Assembly: GCF_020379485.1 (NCBI RefSeq) | Contig: NC_063451.1 | Coordinates: 24,286,630 to 24,350,629 of the forward strand | Source: Brassica napus | Lineage: Eukaryota > Streptophyta > Magnoliopsida > Brassicales > Brassicaceae | Reading direction: 5' to 3' | Length of the DNA: 64,000 nt | Shown: one piece after another, positions 21,598-33,071 of the stretch | Numbering within the stretch: position 1 is the first letter of the stretch | How the letters are laid out: each line of letters begins with the position of its first letter | Translations under genes and position numbers: made by a program | Notes under the pieces: generated by a model | The model's database searches: none | What the model was told of the DNA's origin: nothing | The model's input: the letters and a program-made list of their open reading frames with translations, nothing else

Positions 21598-22911
21598 TCC
21601 TTTAATATATAAGGGATACTTCTTTAAGAAAAATAAACATAGTACTTGAGAGATAAAGTTTCATTTATTTTACGTACTCATCTTCTCATGCCGTTAGTAC
21701 TTTTCCCATATCAAGAATCTCAAACAACTCACCCTGTGAGTTGTAAAACTCATATGTGCAAACTCATTGACAACACATAACTCTCTTTTGGAAACTACAT
21801 CCAAACAAACTTTAGCAAACTCATTGACAACACAGAACTCTCTTCAATCTCAACTTTGGAATCTTGTCTTAGACTCTCGTTCGTTCTCAACCGTGGAACT
21901 CGGTGATTTCTTGTCTTAGATTGTGTATATCTTCTGCACTCTTGTGCAACAGAGCCGAGTTGTGATAACCTGAAAAGTGGTAACCAAAACAACGAACGTC
22001 ATAAACACATCCCCAGCAGAGATTTGAGAATGTAGATGCTGGTCCCCAAACGTGGTAACGAAAACAAAGTTGTGATTATCATCGTGAAGAATCTGAAACA
22101 ACTCACACTGTGAAAGAAAGAACTCCATCATATAGGTGCAAGTATAAACCTCATAAAGCAGTTATTTTGGAAACTACAACCAAACAAACTTGGCAAACGC
22201 AGTGACAAAACCGAACTCTCATTCGTTCTCAACCGTCGAATCTTGTCTTAGACTCTCGTTCGTTCTCAACCGTAAAACTCAGTGATTTTCTGTGCTCTTT
22301 TGCAACAGAACCGAGTTGTGATAACTCGAAACATGGTAATGCGATAACATAGCGTAAGTGTATCTAACCTCGATTTCTTGTCTTAGAAGCTCGTGAGTAT
22401 ATGTTGTCTTAGCCTAGCAGGAACCTCGATTGATTGTATCAGAAAAATAAAAACTCGTGAGTACTGGAAACTCTATCACGATCCTTGTTTTCTTGTCTTA
22501 GCCTGTGTATATATTGTCTCACGTACTCTTCGAGCACCAACACATCTCGTCTCTATGATTATATTTAGATGATGAAGGTGAAGGTGGTTCTTGTAATCAA
22601 TCTCTTCTAAGTAATTTAGATGGTGAAGGTCCATCTCGTCTCACATAGTCTTCGAGCACCAACACATCACGTACTCTTCGAGAACCAACATAAGATCGAG
22701 AAGAGAACTTTGGGTGTTACGTGAATGTAATGTTTGTGAAGGGCCAAGATTATTAAGGAAGGTAATGTTTGCATTTAATTCCTACTGTTTGTGACAAACG
22801 TTCTCCAAGTGACACGTATGCAATTTCGTAAATAAAAGTCTCTCATAAAGTCAAGTCAGAATATACCTATAAGGAAACTTTTAAAGTGCTTCTCCTTTAA
22901 TATATAGGAGA
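21598..22911 (-). mobile_element. Non-autonomous Helitron-like sequence with internal repeats
   Basis: Two minus-strand ends of Helitron style are visible. One starts at 22911 (TCTCCTATATATTAAAGGAG) and one at 21616 (TCCCTTATATATTAAAGG); both are followed by T on the plus strand. Between them a block of about 115 bp, including TCTTGTCTTAGACTCTCG and GAGTTGTGATAAC, occurs near 21855-21970 and again near 22232-22345. No coding capacity is evident. The 3' ends could not be fixed, so the span is approximate. Confidence 0.35.
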
Positions 22912-23105
22912 TTATTTCATTTAATTGAAAATTATATATTTACATTTTTCTTTTCTTTTCTTTTCTTGTAACTGTATGTTTACATTTATTGCAGTCTCTC
23001 TTTTTGTTCGTCGATAGTCGATAATTTCTCTTTGTTATATATTTATTGAACATGATACCAACTCATTCAGAAAATGAGTAAATATAATTATTTCTTTAAT
23101 GTATA

Positions 23106-23130
23106 TCTAACAATATTAAAAGGGAGATAT
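23106..23130 (+). repeat. Helitron-type 5' terminus
   Basis: Starts TCTAACAATATTAAAAGGG after an A. It is similar in design to the other Helitron-like ends in this window and lies about 390 bp upstream of an RPA-like pseudogene in the same orientation. Confidence 0.4.
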
Positions 23131-23494
23131 ACTCAACTCTCAGGATGTCCACGTTAGCTAGAAAAATCAACTTATCCTAAATCATCTTTTTGCCACGTCA
23201 TCGTCGAAATTGGTCTTTTATTTTTGGGTTTCTTAGCATTTTAAACAGCCCGATTAAGCCCAAATGCCTCAAGGGCATGAAGCATAATTTTTCGTTCTTA
23301 TCCGTCTATCTGACGTTGTAGTTACTGATCAAATTCTTCACTTCTTCGTTACAGTAACCCACAATTCATCAATCTAAGTCATCTTAAATGGTTTCGTTCC
23401 ATCTCCCCTTATATCTCCTTATATATAAAGTGCTCCATCTGATCTTCAATCAACCCTAATTGAAAAACTTCATTAAAGAAGCTACAGCTACTGC

Positions 23495-25537
23495 CATGAA
23501 ATCCATCGGTAAGTCTCCCGTCACAGCGTCACCACCAGGATGTCTACCGTCGCCACGGGGACCAGCCGAATCTTGACTCCGTTTTCGGTTAGTCAATTTC
23601 TGGGAGGCTAGAAACTTTGCTAAAGGTCGGACCTTTATTGGGTTAGAGCTCTTGCTCATCCATGAACAGGTATGAATGCTTATCCCCAACTTTTAACGAG
23701 TATGGGATTGGTCCACTTCCTGGCCTCTATCTCCCAGTCAACAAACAGAACTGTGATGAATGTTTACTTGTGGGACAAGGCCGCGAATGAGTTCTACTGC
23801 AAATTCAGCGACACCCTTGAAACTCCTACGTCCTTTTATTGACAACCGCGAATACTAAACATATTGGAGGTAATCAATTCCCTTCTTATTAGTTAGTGTA
23901 TGGTATAAACATAGACTCCCCATTTGTTGGCTAGACCTTAGCTATCTTTTCTATATTCCATTTGTTAACCCATCTTTCAAAGCCACAGGGAACGTTGCCC
24001 TCAGCTACATTGATAAACATGTACCTCCCACAAATGAGTATCTCTCCTGGTGTACAATCCGGTCTCATTCAAATTTATTGTTGTGAACTCTATCTGATTC
24101 AAACTATATGTATAAGGTTGGCTCAAACCCAGACGTTTCTGCCGTAGCTAATGCGTCAGAGGTCACCAAGGTTGCGAAAATGACTGTTGCTTAGATCTTT
24201 GCGTTTCCGAAACATGAACCCACTAAGGTACTTTCTAGAACAAATAACCATACATACTTACAAGGTTTAATGCTAACTGTTTATGAATTTCCGGCAGGTA
24301 CCATTGATGATGTTGAGAGGGACTCTAACTGGTACTACATTGCAGGCAGTGACTGCCAAACTAAAGTGAACAGAGGTCCGACTTCATTGATATGCCCAAA
24401 ATGTGGAAATGTGAAGGCTACTGGAGCTGCAAAGTAATCTATCCCTATCCTTACATTTCTGCATCAGAGTAGCCTTTTATTCTAAGCTGTTTGGTCTTTA
24501 TTATAGGTACCGCACTGAGCTGTCTGTCTATGACAATGACGATAAGACCAGTTTTGTGCTACTTGGCGATGCTGGTCCTGAGCTCACGGGAACGCAGGCT
24601 CGGATTTAATTGACAACTATTTTCAGGTCACTTTAAATATTCTTAATTCACGTCCGCTATTGTGTAGTCTCTGTAGCACCTGTTGTGAATGCTAGGTAAT
24701 GGAGACATGGGTGCTCATTATGAGAAGCCAACTCAACAAAGTCTTGTGGTTACCATTGGCCAAACCCGCAACTTCAGAGTGACGGTCCCAGACTACAATT
24801 TCACAACGAAAAGCAGACTATATCTGTCACTTAGGTAGTCTCTCTTGCTGTCCTGCAAGCTGTAGCACCTGCCGTGTAGATCCAAGTCAGCGCAGGCGAT
24901 GATAGCGAGCCAATTCTAGGGGCAAGTGTTGCTTCAAAGTCTTCCTTACATTTAACCTGCTGTGCAAGTTCTTTTGGTGAGGCATGAGCCCCAACTAATG
25001 TCAGCGAGGAGAAGAAGGAAGCCAAGCATGCAAGACTTGGTAACTAAAAGCTCTCAAATTCCACTTACCTACTCCATGTATGCTTTCTGGCACCAATGAA
25101 TTATCCATTATCTTATGTCTATATGGCTTATGTTTTTGTCTTTTTCTAGAATTCTCCGTCCCTTTAGCTCTTATCTTGATGTTTCGTTTATCTTCGTTGG
25201 AAAAACAAACCTCCACCCCAAACATCATCACTTAATGGCTTATCTTGCACAAACCATATTTTCCAGACCAGTCTTTAACTATACAGCTACATCTCCGTAT
25301 CTCATTCGTAGCAACATATTCTCTACAATAACTCCTTTTAATAACTGTGGGACCCTAAATTGGAAAAGAACGAGATTTGGTGAGATGTATAAAGTTTAGC
25401 TTCGATGTAATTCCACCGTGGTTGACCTCAATTTTGTGAACTCTTTGATAATAGACTGAACTTACTTTGCAGGACATCATGCTTGGAAGAAGAAGAAGCA
25501 ATCTGCTACACTTTCAGCGCAATTGGCTAAGGACTAA
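23495..25537 (+). pseudogene. RPA70-like OB-fold protein (Helitron-type), decayed
   Basis: Recognisable in pieces of the plus strand with intron-like gaps. A first-fold piece near 23610 reads FWEARNFAKGRTFIGLELLLIHEQ. A second-fold piece near 23755 reads MNVYLWDKAANEFYCKF and, after a frame change, LLLTTANTKHIGGNVALSYI. A C-terminal fold near 24300-24610 reads NWYYIAGSDCQTKV, CPKCGN (zinc ribbon) and KYRTELSVYDNDDKTSFVLLGDAGPELTGTQ. A later piece near 24760 reads SLVVTIGQTRNFRVTV. These follow the domain order of RPA70, the large subunit of the single-strand DNA-binding complex RPA. Frameshifts and stops break it. RPA-like genes are a known cargo of plant Helitrons, and the end at 23106 fits that. 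The exon structure was not resolved. Confidence 0.7.
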
Positions 25538-25540
25538 TAA

Positions 25541-26795
25541 TCCTAGCGCCTTTAATGTTCTTGAAAGGCAATGTTGAACGCTGACCACAAGAAACGGCCA
25601 ACGGCGGAAGCTGTTCTTGGTCATTGATTCTTGAAGGGAGAGGGAGTGATAGATTTATTATGCATTTCACCCACTTCGACCTTAAAACATTTACAATACA
25701 TTGATATGAGTTTTTCTCATGAGCCTGGAAGAAAAACACTGATTATAAAAGAAATGAAAATCTTGTACATAGGATAACTAAAAAAGAGTGGATGTCGTAG
25801 GGAAAGTCGTTCCACACAAGCTTGCGTCAGGGCCACATTTGTTGCTACAATTTTTTTTTCTTTTCCTATAATTCATGTACTTTGTTCTCCTGCCATTATT
25901 TTTTCATCCCTTTGTGTCATGGATATACATCAAAATTCTATCAACTTCCATTTTACAGTTTTAACAAAGAAAACAAATATGATGTCAAAAAAAAAACAAA
26001 AAAAAATACAATTACTAAAGTCATCTATAGGTAATTTAAATTGTTTTTACCAAGATTCTAAAAACCATCCTATAATTGTGGATGATGAATCAAGGAATAC
26101 AAATAATTTTCCTATCTGGGCATATTAAACAGTCTAACTATATCATATTCGCATTTGAATTCTCGGATCTAGATCGATTTATTGTCTTTTCCAAAAACTT
26201 AATAGACATTATCCGAAGGCTTAATGAAATTTAAAATAGAATACAAATAAGTTCTACATCACACAAAATAAGACAAACTTATACTTCGATTGCTTTAGTA
26301 GTTTCTGGTTTTAGTTTTTGGGTTTTAGATAGTTAAATATTGGTTTTTCATTTTTAAACTGTGTTTTCGGCTTTCATATTTTGGTTTTAGTTTTGGTTTA
26401 TATATTTACTGTTTGGTTTAAAAATTTTAATTTTTAAATTTAGATTTTGACTTTTTTTAATATTCTGTATTTTATTGGTTTTACAAAATGAGAAATTTTC
26501 TAAGATAGCTCTTTTTAAGTTTTTCCACCAAAAACAATATCCAAAGAGGAAAATGATCAAGAAAAGTTTTTTATTAAATGGTAAATATACACTCATATGA
26601 TTAACTAATCTAGACTTAAAGAAAGAATATACATTTACTAAATGTTGATATATATTATATTAATATAAAAAAAATCACAAGTATAAACGGAATGTTACAA
26701 GCACTTTTTAAAATCTCAAAGACATTGATTATGCGTTACCACTTAAAAAATTGATATAATAATATAAAAAACTGATTTCCCAAATTTTTTATGAT
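25541..26795. other. AT-rich intergenic DNA
   Basis: No gene recognised. Several short open frames here are composed of AT-rich or A-run codons and have no family signature. Confidence 0.4.
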
Positions 26796-26796
26796 C

Positions 26797-27071
26797 TTTG
26801 GTTAAAATCTTCATTGATTGTTACAAAGGTTTTTGATTCCCTTAAATCATTTTTTCAGAAATCTTAATGGGATAATACAAGGGTTAATTTGTGTAATACA
26901 AAAAAGAAATTAAATAAATAACTATATGCTTAGGATTTTTTGGTTAAAATCTTCATTGATTATTACAAAGGTTTTTGATTTCCTTAAATCATTTTTCCAG
27001 AAATCTTAATGGGATAATAAAAGGGTTAATTTGTGTAATACAAAAAGAAATTAAATAAATAACTATATGCT
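26797..27071. repeat. 134-bp direct tandem duplication
   Basis: 26797-26930 and 26938-27071 are near-identical copies, both starting TTTGGTTAAAATCTTC and ending AACTATATGCT. Confidence 0.85.
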
Positions 27072-27135
27072 ATATAATATTATAATAGTATTCTATTTTT
27101 ACATACACATAACAGTTTATGTGAATATAATATAT

Positions 27136-27260
<125 letters not shown>

Positions 27261-27434
27261 AGAGTACATTTGTATTCTATATGTTCAAAGTAAAATAGAA
27301 TTCAACAAAATTATGTTTTTTTTATCAAACAACAAAATTATGTCTAATTTGAAATTGAAACTAAACTATACTATATAAATATGTAGTATATTATAGATTT
27401 AAAAAACTAATATATAGAGTGTAGTATAAAATTG

Positions 27435-27482
<48 letters not shown>

Positions 27483-28051
27483 TTTTAAATTTACAGAGCA
27501 TATTGTGTGTAAAAAAATCTATCTTTTTAATATGTGAAATCCAAAAGTAAATAATTGTGTTATACAAAACTAAAGTAGTTACATTAGATGGGGAAGACAT
27601 GCTAACTACAAAGAAAATAAAAGAAAAAATAACAAAAATTAACACTACATATAGGGTGATTTAGCAATTATTATATAATATATAGGCTATACTCTAACCA
27701 TTAAGTTGTTATGTATATTTGGTAAATTGAAGTTTTTTTTGGTTATACAATCAAATTTCCGATAATACAATGGTTTTTGAAAAACAAAAACCAAAATTCC
27801 TTCTAAAACTAAAAACGAGCAACACTTTAAACCAAAATACTGTTACAAAATTGTTAAAAATAAATTAGATACATACTCAAACAAAACAATTGACATAACA
27901 GTAAAAAATGTAAAAATTTTAAAATTAAAAATATAAACCACGCTTTAAAAATTAGATACATACTCAAACAAACAAATTGCATAATACAAAATTTAAACTC
28001 TTAAAAATTAAAATATATAATCCGCGCTAAAATCTCTTGTATACGTAATAT

Positions 28052-29703
28052 TTGGAATTTTTAGAGTTTCAGCCTTCAGGATTAGTTTACCACCAGTTGG
28101 CAACCTTTAATTTATGTAACAGAGACAAATCTGAGCTTTTTGTCGCTGGATTAAATGACTTTGAAAAGGTGGAAATTGCTAGATATGAGTACCCGATTGG
28201 TAAGCTTCCCATTCGCTACGTAGGGCTACCTCTCATGCATAAGAAGCTGAGGGTCTCAGAGTATGATCCCTTGTTGCATAAGCTTGCTGGTTTGTTCAGA
28301 GCGTGGGCTGTCAAAATGCTTAGTTATGCAGGCAGAGTGCAGCTGTTGTCGTTGGTAGTAAACGGAATGGTAAATTTCTGGATGACGACATTCATCCTAC
28401 CAAAGGGTTGCGTAAAGAAGATTGAGGCCATGTGTTCAAAATTCCTATGGGGTGGCAATATTGACACAAGGTCTACAGCAAAGGTGGCTTGGAAAACAGT
28501 GTGCTTACCAAAACGAGAGGGAGGACTGGGCCTGCGTAGCTTCAGTGAATGGAATAAAGTTTTGTGCTTGAGATTTATTTGGTTGCTTTTCTCAGGTACT
28601 AACTCTCTCTGGGTCCAATGGCATAAGTACCACCACCTGAGAAGCTCTAGCTTCTGGGCCCTTGAAGTTAGGAGTACTGATTCAGCAGCATGGAGCTCGA
28701 TTCTGTCTCTCCGACCCTTGGGAGAAAGGTTCCTACAGTGCAGAGTAATCAGCGGGACGGACGCAAAGTTCTGGTTTGATATTTGGACCCCTTTTGGACA
28801 GCTTATCAAGTTTCTTGGAGACTCGGGCCCAAGAGACATCAGAGTTCCACTCTCGGCTTCGGTAAGGGACGTCACAAACGAAACAGGTTGGAGACTCCCT
28901 CAGCCACGATCTGACAGCGCGCTTGCTCTGCACATCCACCTCACAACAGTAGACCTGCCGCTTCAGGATCATACTGCAGACACTTTCCACTGGGTTGTTG
29001 AATCAAAGGAATGCAAAGGTTTCTCTTCTTCAAGGACGTGGGAAGCGCTAAGGCCGAGGGCTCAAGTGAAGGACTGGGCTCCTTCAGTGTGGTTCAGCGG
29101 AGCAATACCAAGACAAGCATTCATCATGTGGCTTGCAAACCTCAACAGACTACCGACAAAAGTGAGGCTCGCATCCTGGGGACTTAACATCCAAACGGCT
29201 TGTTGCTTCTGCAATACACATGATGAAACGCGTGATCACCTCTTCCTAGAATGCAGCTACAGCACTGCCTTATGGCTGCGATTCTTTGCAAGGCTTGATC
29301 CCAACCGAACGGCTTTCCTCTCATGGGAAGAACTTATCTCCTGGATACGATTCTCCACAGCATCAGCCCCATCCACCATCAGGAAGTTAGCGACTCAGTC
29401 CATGATCTACAACATCTGGAGGCAGCGCAACTCGACAGTTCATCTCACTGGATTCTCCCCGCAGCAGACAACATTCGCCACCATAGACAAGGATATCCGT
29501 AATGCCATCAGTGCGAGAAGACATAGGAGGAAATTCACTACTCTTATGCAACTTTGGATTAGATAGTTGCAACCTTCTGATCTAACAATCATGTGTATAC
29601 CTTGTTTTTTATTTCTTTTTACCAAGGTATCACTTTTAGGCTTTTGTAACCCTAAACTTTCATTTTATGATATTCACAGTTTAGCAAAAAAAAAAAAAAA
29701 AAA
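28052..29703 (+). mobile_element. 5'-truncated L1-type LINE with zf-RVT domain
   Basis: A long open frame (28052-29566) covers the region after the reverse transcriptase catalytic core. It begins near RYVGLPLMHKKL and continues through FWMTTFILPKGCVKKIE and KREGGLGLRSF, then the C-terminal zinc-binding zf-RVT domain (WFSGAIPRQAFIMWLANLNR, then CCFCN ... ETRDHLFLEC, with the last motifs near the end). The catalytic FADD-type box and endonuclease are missing at the 5' side, as expected for 5' truncation during target-primed reverse transcription. A 3' untranslated part ends in a run of 19 A (about 29685-29703). No clear target duplication was found. The frame is still fully open, so it is a fairly recent copy. 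Confidence 0.9.
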
Positions 29704-30162
29704 ATTATGTAACTCTATATATATATGTCGTCGATGTTGTGGGCCGTGAATGCAGTGAAAGACACAGAAGTTACATTTGTAGTAAAATACATACGGATCC
29801 ATGTAACTGGACACTGATCTTAAGTATTTTTCACTAAAACAGCATGTTACATGAATAGAGTTTGCTATCAGACACGTAGGTATTGATGTAAAGAAACAAA
29901 ATATTTCAGAAGCATCTTGCAAATATAACTCTTTAGGGATGCTCTTTTAGGTTACATTTTCAGTTTATGATAAGCCTTGAAATTCGTTGATCAAAAACAA
30001 AAAGTTGATAAAAAAAAAGATAAGCCTTGAAATTCATTTCATATTGTTAATCAAGAATATATTCTCACTAGAATGAGAGTACTACAGAGATGCTGTATTC
30101 ATTTTTTTATTTTTTTTTTATTTTATTTTGATATGCTATTGTACCTAGCCTGAAACTTTTAT
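29704..30162. other. Intergenic DNA right of the LINE
   Basis: No coding region or element ends recognised. Confidence 0.35.
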
Positions 30163-30690
30163 CCGGGATCCGGATTCGATCCGGATCTGATCCGAATATC
30201 CGGAGGGACTGAATCCGAATCCGGATAGTAAAATGTTGGATCCGTCAAAGACAGATCCGGATCCGGATATCTTAATTTTTTAATCCGGATATCCAGATCT
30301 ATAAGTTTTATTAATAAATATTTTAAAAATAGTAATATCTATATATAAAAATTAATTTTATTTAATATACTTTTATTTTTATAATAGTATATATAAATTT
30401 TATGTAAATTTTGTAATATTATACATAGAAATAATTAAAAATATTATATATATTTTTATTTTTAAACTATTGTTCATATTTTATATATATTAATATTTTT
30501 TGTTTATTTTAAGAATCCTAATCCAGATCCGGATATCCATTGGATATTATAATTTTTAGAAAGATATTCGACACCCGGATATCCGAAAACCCTGGATCCG
30601 GATAAAGATAGTAAAATTATGGATCTGCCGGATAAAGATCCGGATTTAGATATTTTAAAATTGTCAGGATACAAGATCCGTCCCAAGCTT
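30163..30690. repeat. GGATCCGGATATCC-rich degenerate repeat
   Basis: Two blocks dense in ATCCGGAT words (about 30163-30310 and 30510-30690), partly in inverted orientation, around an AT-rich centre. No coding capacity. The same layout with different words occurs near 20585, 43937 and 51622. Confidence 0.7.
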
Positions 30691-31294
30691 CGGTGAAGAC
30701 AATTTACGATCGTATAACTCACAAATATGCTTTTGCATTGCAATTAATATTAAGCTCGGTTGGGGAATACCAACACCTACTGTTGCTGGTACAATTGCGT
30801 AAGCTGCTCGAAGTTTCCAATCCACGGATTGAATAAGTCAAGACACAACACGTGTGTCTTACCAACAAATTAATATCCCGACAACATTGACATTTTTAGT
30901 TTTGTTAATACTTTACTAATTCTCTTAAATTTATGGGCTTATTTGTTCAATAACCAAATTCATAATAGAAATTAAGTGGATGATATTGATGTTGACATAA
31001 TGAAGAAACTATCATTTATGCTATAATTTATTTGGTTATATCCTCTTTAATTATAACTGACCGGTGAAAAAAAAAGATAACGTCATATGTTTTAAGGTGT
31101 AGACACTTTAATACCTAACTGTTCAGAATGAGAGATATGGAAGACATCCACGTAACTTGTGTTTATTACCACATACAATTTTAAATTAGATTAGTGATGT
31201 GGTTCCATAAAATAAATAAATGAATTAATAGTGTAAAAACTAAAATGAATTTAGTGCATAATGAAAAATAAAAAGATGGTTTGATTTCAGATGA

Positions 31295-32425
31295 GAAATA
31301 ATATAACTCTAACCCAACACACAACTCTTAAATGTTAAATCCATACCTAACTTTTGAATACTAAACCCTAAATTGTTATCACTAAACTCAAACCTCAATC
31401 CTCACCTTCCAAATACTAAACCCTAAATGCTAATCACTAAACCCTAAATCCTAATCACTAAACCCTAAACCCAAATATAGACCCTAAACCCAAGTGACCC
31501 TAAACCCATATAGAATGTAACAAAAAATATAATATGGTTTACTAAACACAAACATCTACTTACTAAATTTAAACCTTATGCATGAACCTATAAACCCAAA
31601 TACAATCTATAAATTATTTTCCAATATTGGACACTTGAAGGCATATTTATTGGTCAGCATGTTACATATCTTCTATTCCATATAGTCTAAGTAGTATAGT
31701 ACACGAATATTTAAGATAATCAAACATTTCAATGGTGTATCCATAGTATGAAATGCAAATAGTAAATTTTCTTCACCCGAAAAATACAACAATACAAGAC
31801 ACACCATTAATTATTAAATTTAAACCCTAATTAAGGAAGCATAAACCCAGATAGTATATATATAATATGGTTTACTATACACAAACCTCTATTTAGTAAA
31901 TCTAAACCCTAAGCAGGAACCTATAAACTCAAATACAATCTATAAATTTTTTTCCAATATTGGACACTTGAAGGCACATTTTGAATATTAAACCTTAAAC
32001 TGCTATCACTAAACCCAAGCCTTAACCACACACCTTCCAAATACTAACCTTTAAACTCTAATTACTAAACCCTAAACCCAAGTATAGCCCCTAAACCCAA
32101 ATATAATGGAATAAAATAAATAGTATAGTACATATTGGTGAACAAAATAGAACACTCTTTATTAATTGTCAAATGAAACGATACATGTTCACTAAACCCA
32201 AATCCCAATCCCGCCCTTCTAAATACTAAACTCTAAATCCTAATCACTAAACCCTAAACCCAAGTATAAACCCTAAACCCAAATATAAACCATAAACCCT
32301 AAACTCTAAACCCAAATCTCAAAATCTAATACTGGCCTCAAACTCACCCCTATTACTCTAAATACTTAACCCTAATCACTAATTACTAAACCCTAAACTC
32401 AAATATAAACTCTAAATCCAAATAT
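31295..32425 (+). repeat. Degenerate interstitial telomere-like repeats (CCCTAAA)
   Basis: Four clusters (about 31300-31510, 31800-31920, 31980-32100 and 32190-32420) of ACTAAACCCTAAACCC-type words, all with the C-rich strand on top. The plant telomere repeat is TTTAGGG/CCCTAAA. Spacing is irregular and copies are degenerate, often joined by AATCACTAAA. A separate ~90-bp block ending TTGGACACTTGAAGGCA occurs twice (about 31557-31648 and 31895-31982). Confidence 0.85.
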
Positions 32426-32741
32426 CAAAATTTAAAATAATACATAATATTATGTAATATTAATTTATACTATATAAATATTATTTATAGTTGAGAAATG
32501 TAGTATAGTACACTAATATAAGAGTTTATTTATCATCTATCCAAAATTGGTTTTAATCAATACACTTAAACCAATATAGTATGAATTTCATATTACAATC
32601 AATTACACAAAATGACATAGAAAAAAACTATCAAATTTGTAAATATGAAGATGATTACATTTTTAAGGGATTGTTTAGATATATATCCCAAAGAGTATAG
32701 TAACTTTACAAAAATAACTACACTAAAGAATATATACTGTA

Positions 32742-33071
32742 CTATTTCTTTCCCGAATATAGTATAGACGATAAGTTAATCTTCTTCAATTCTTCTTTTG
32801 TCAAACATGCTGATACACCTTCACCTCGTTCACCGTCGTTATTCTTCACTACCATATAGAGATCATCTTCATCTCTTCTCCTTTTTTTCCGACACGGCGA
32901 CGCTTTTACCGGTCCACCGTCGTTATTCTTCACCATTGGATCACTAAAACAAAAAAAAAGAAACGAAAACAAAGTATGAAAACAAAAGCATGATGTGAGA
33001 ATCAATGATTTAAGAGAAAGAGAAAAAGAAATGAAAGAGTTTTTATGTTTCCTCACCATATACGCCTTCAT
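32742..33071 (-). CDS. Small uncharacterised frame in the MULE-like insertion
   Basis: 109 codons, no family recognised. The N-terminal 45 residues are hydrophobic and low-complexity and may be an intron read through. The rest is highly charged, with two copies of a KNNDG motif (MVKNNDGGPVKAS and MVVKNNDGERGEG) separated by a basic RKKRRR cluster that could act as a nuclear signal. A third related stretch (TKNNDEGVY) lies just upstream in another frame, next to a donor-like GTGAGG. A two-exon model was tried but gave a stop after the junction. It may be a real but degraded small gene of the element, or chance. Confidence 0.25.
   Translation of the reverse strand: MKAYMVRKHKNSFISFSLSLKSLILTSCFCFHTLFSFLFFCFSDPMVKNNDGGPVKASPCRKKRRRDEDDLYMVVKNNDGERGEGVSACLTKEELKKINLSSILYSGKK

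Noticed and set aside
26151..26180. Helitron 3' end for the RPA-like pseudogene (GATCTAGATC)
   Set aside because: It is a restriction-site-like palindrome without the expected hairpin and following CTAG-T context.
28000..29730. Target duplication for the LINE
   Set aside because: Bases after the A-tail (TTATGTAAC) have no convincing match before the 5' break.
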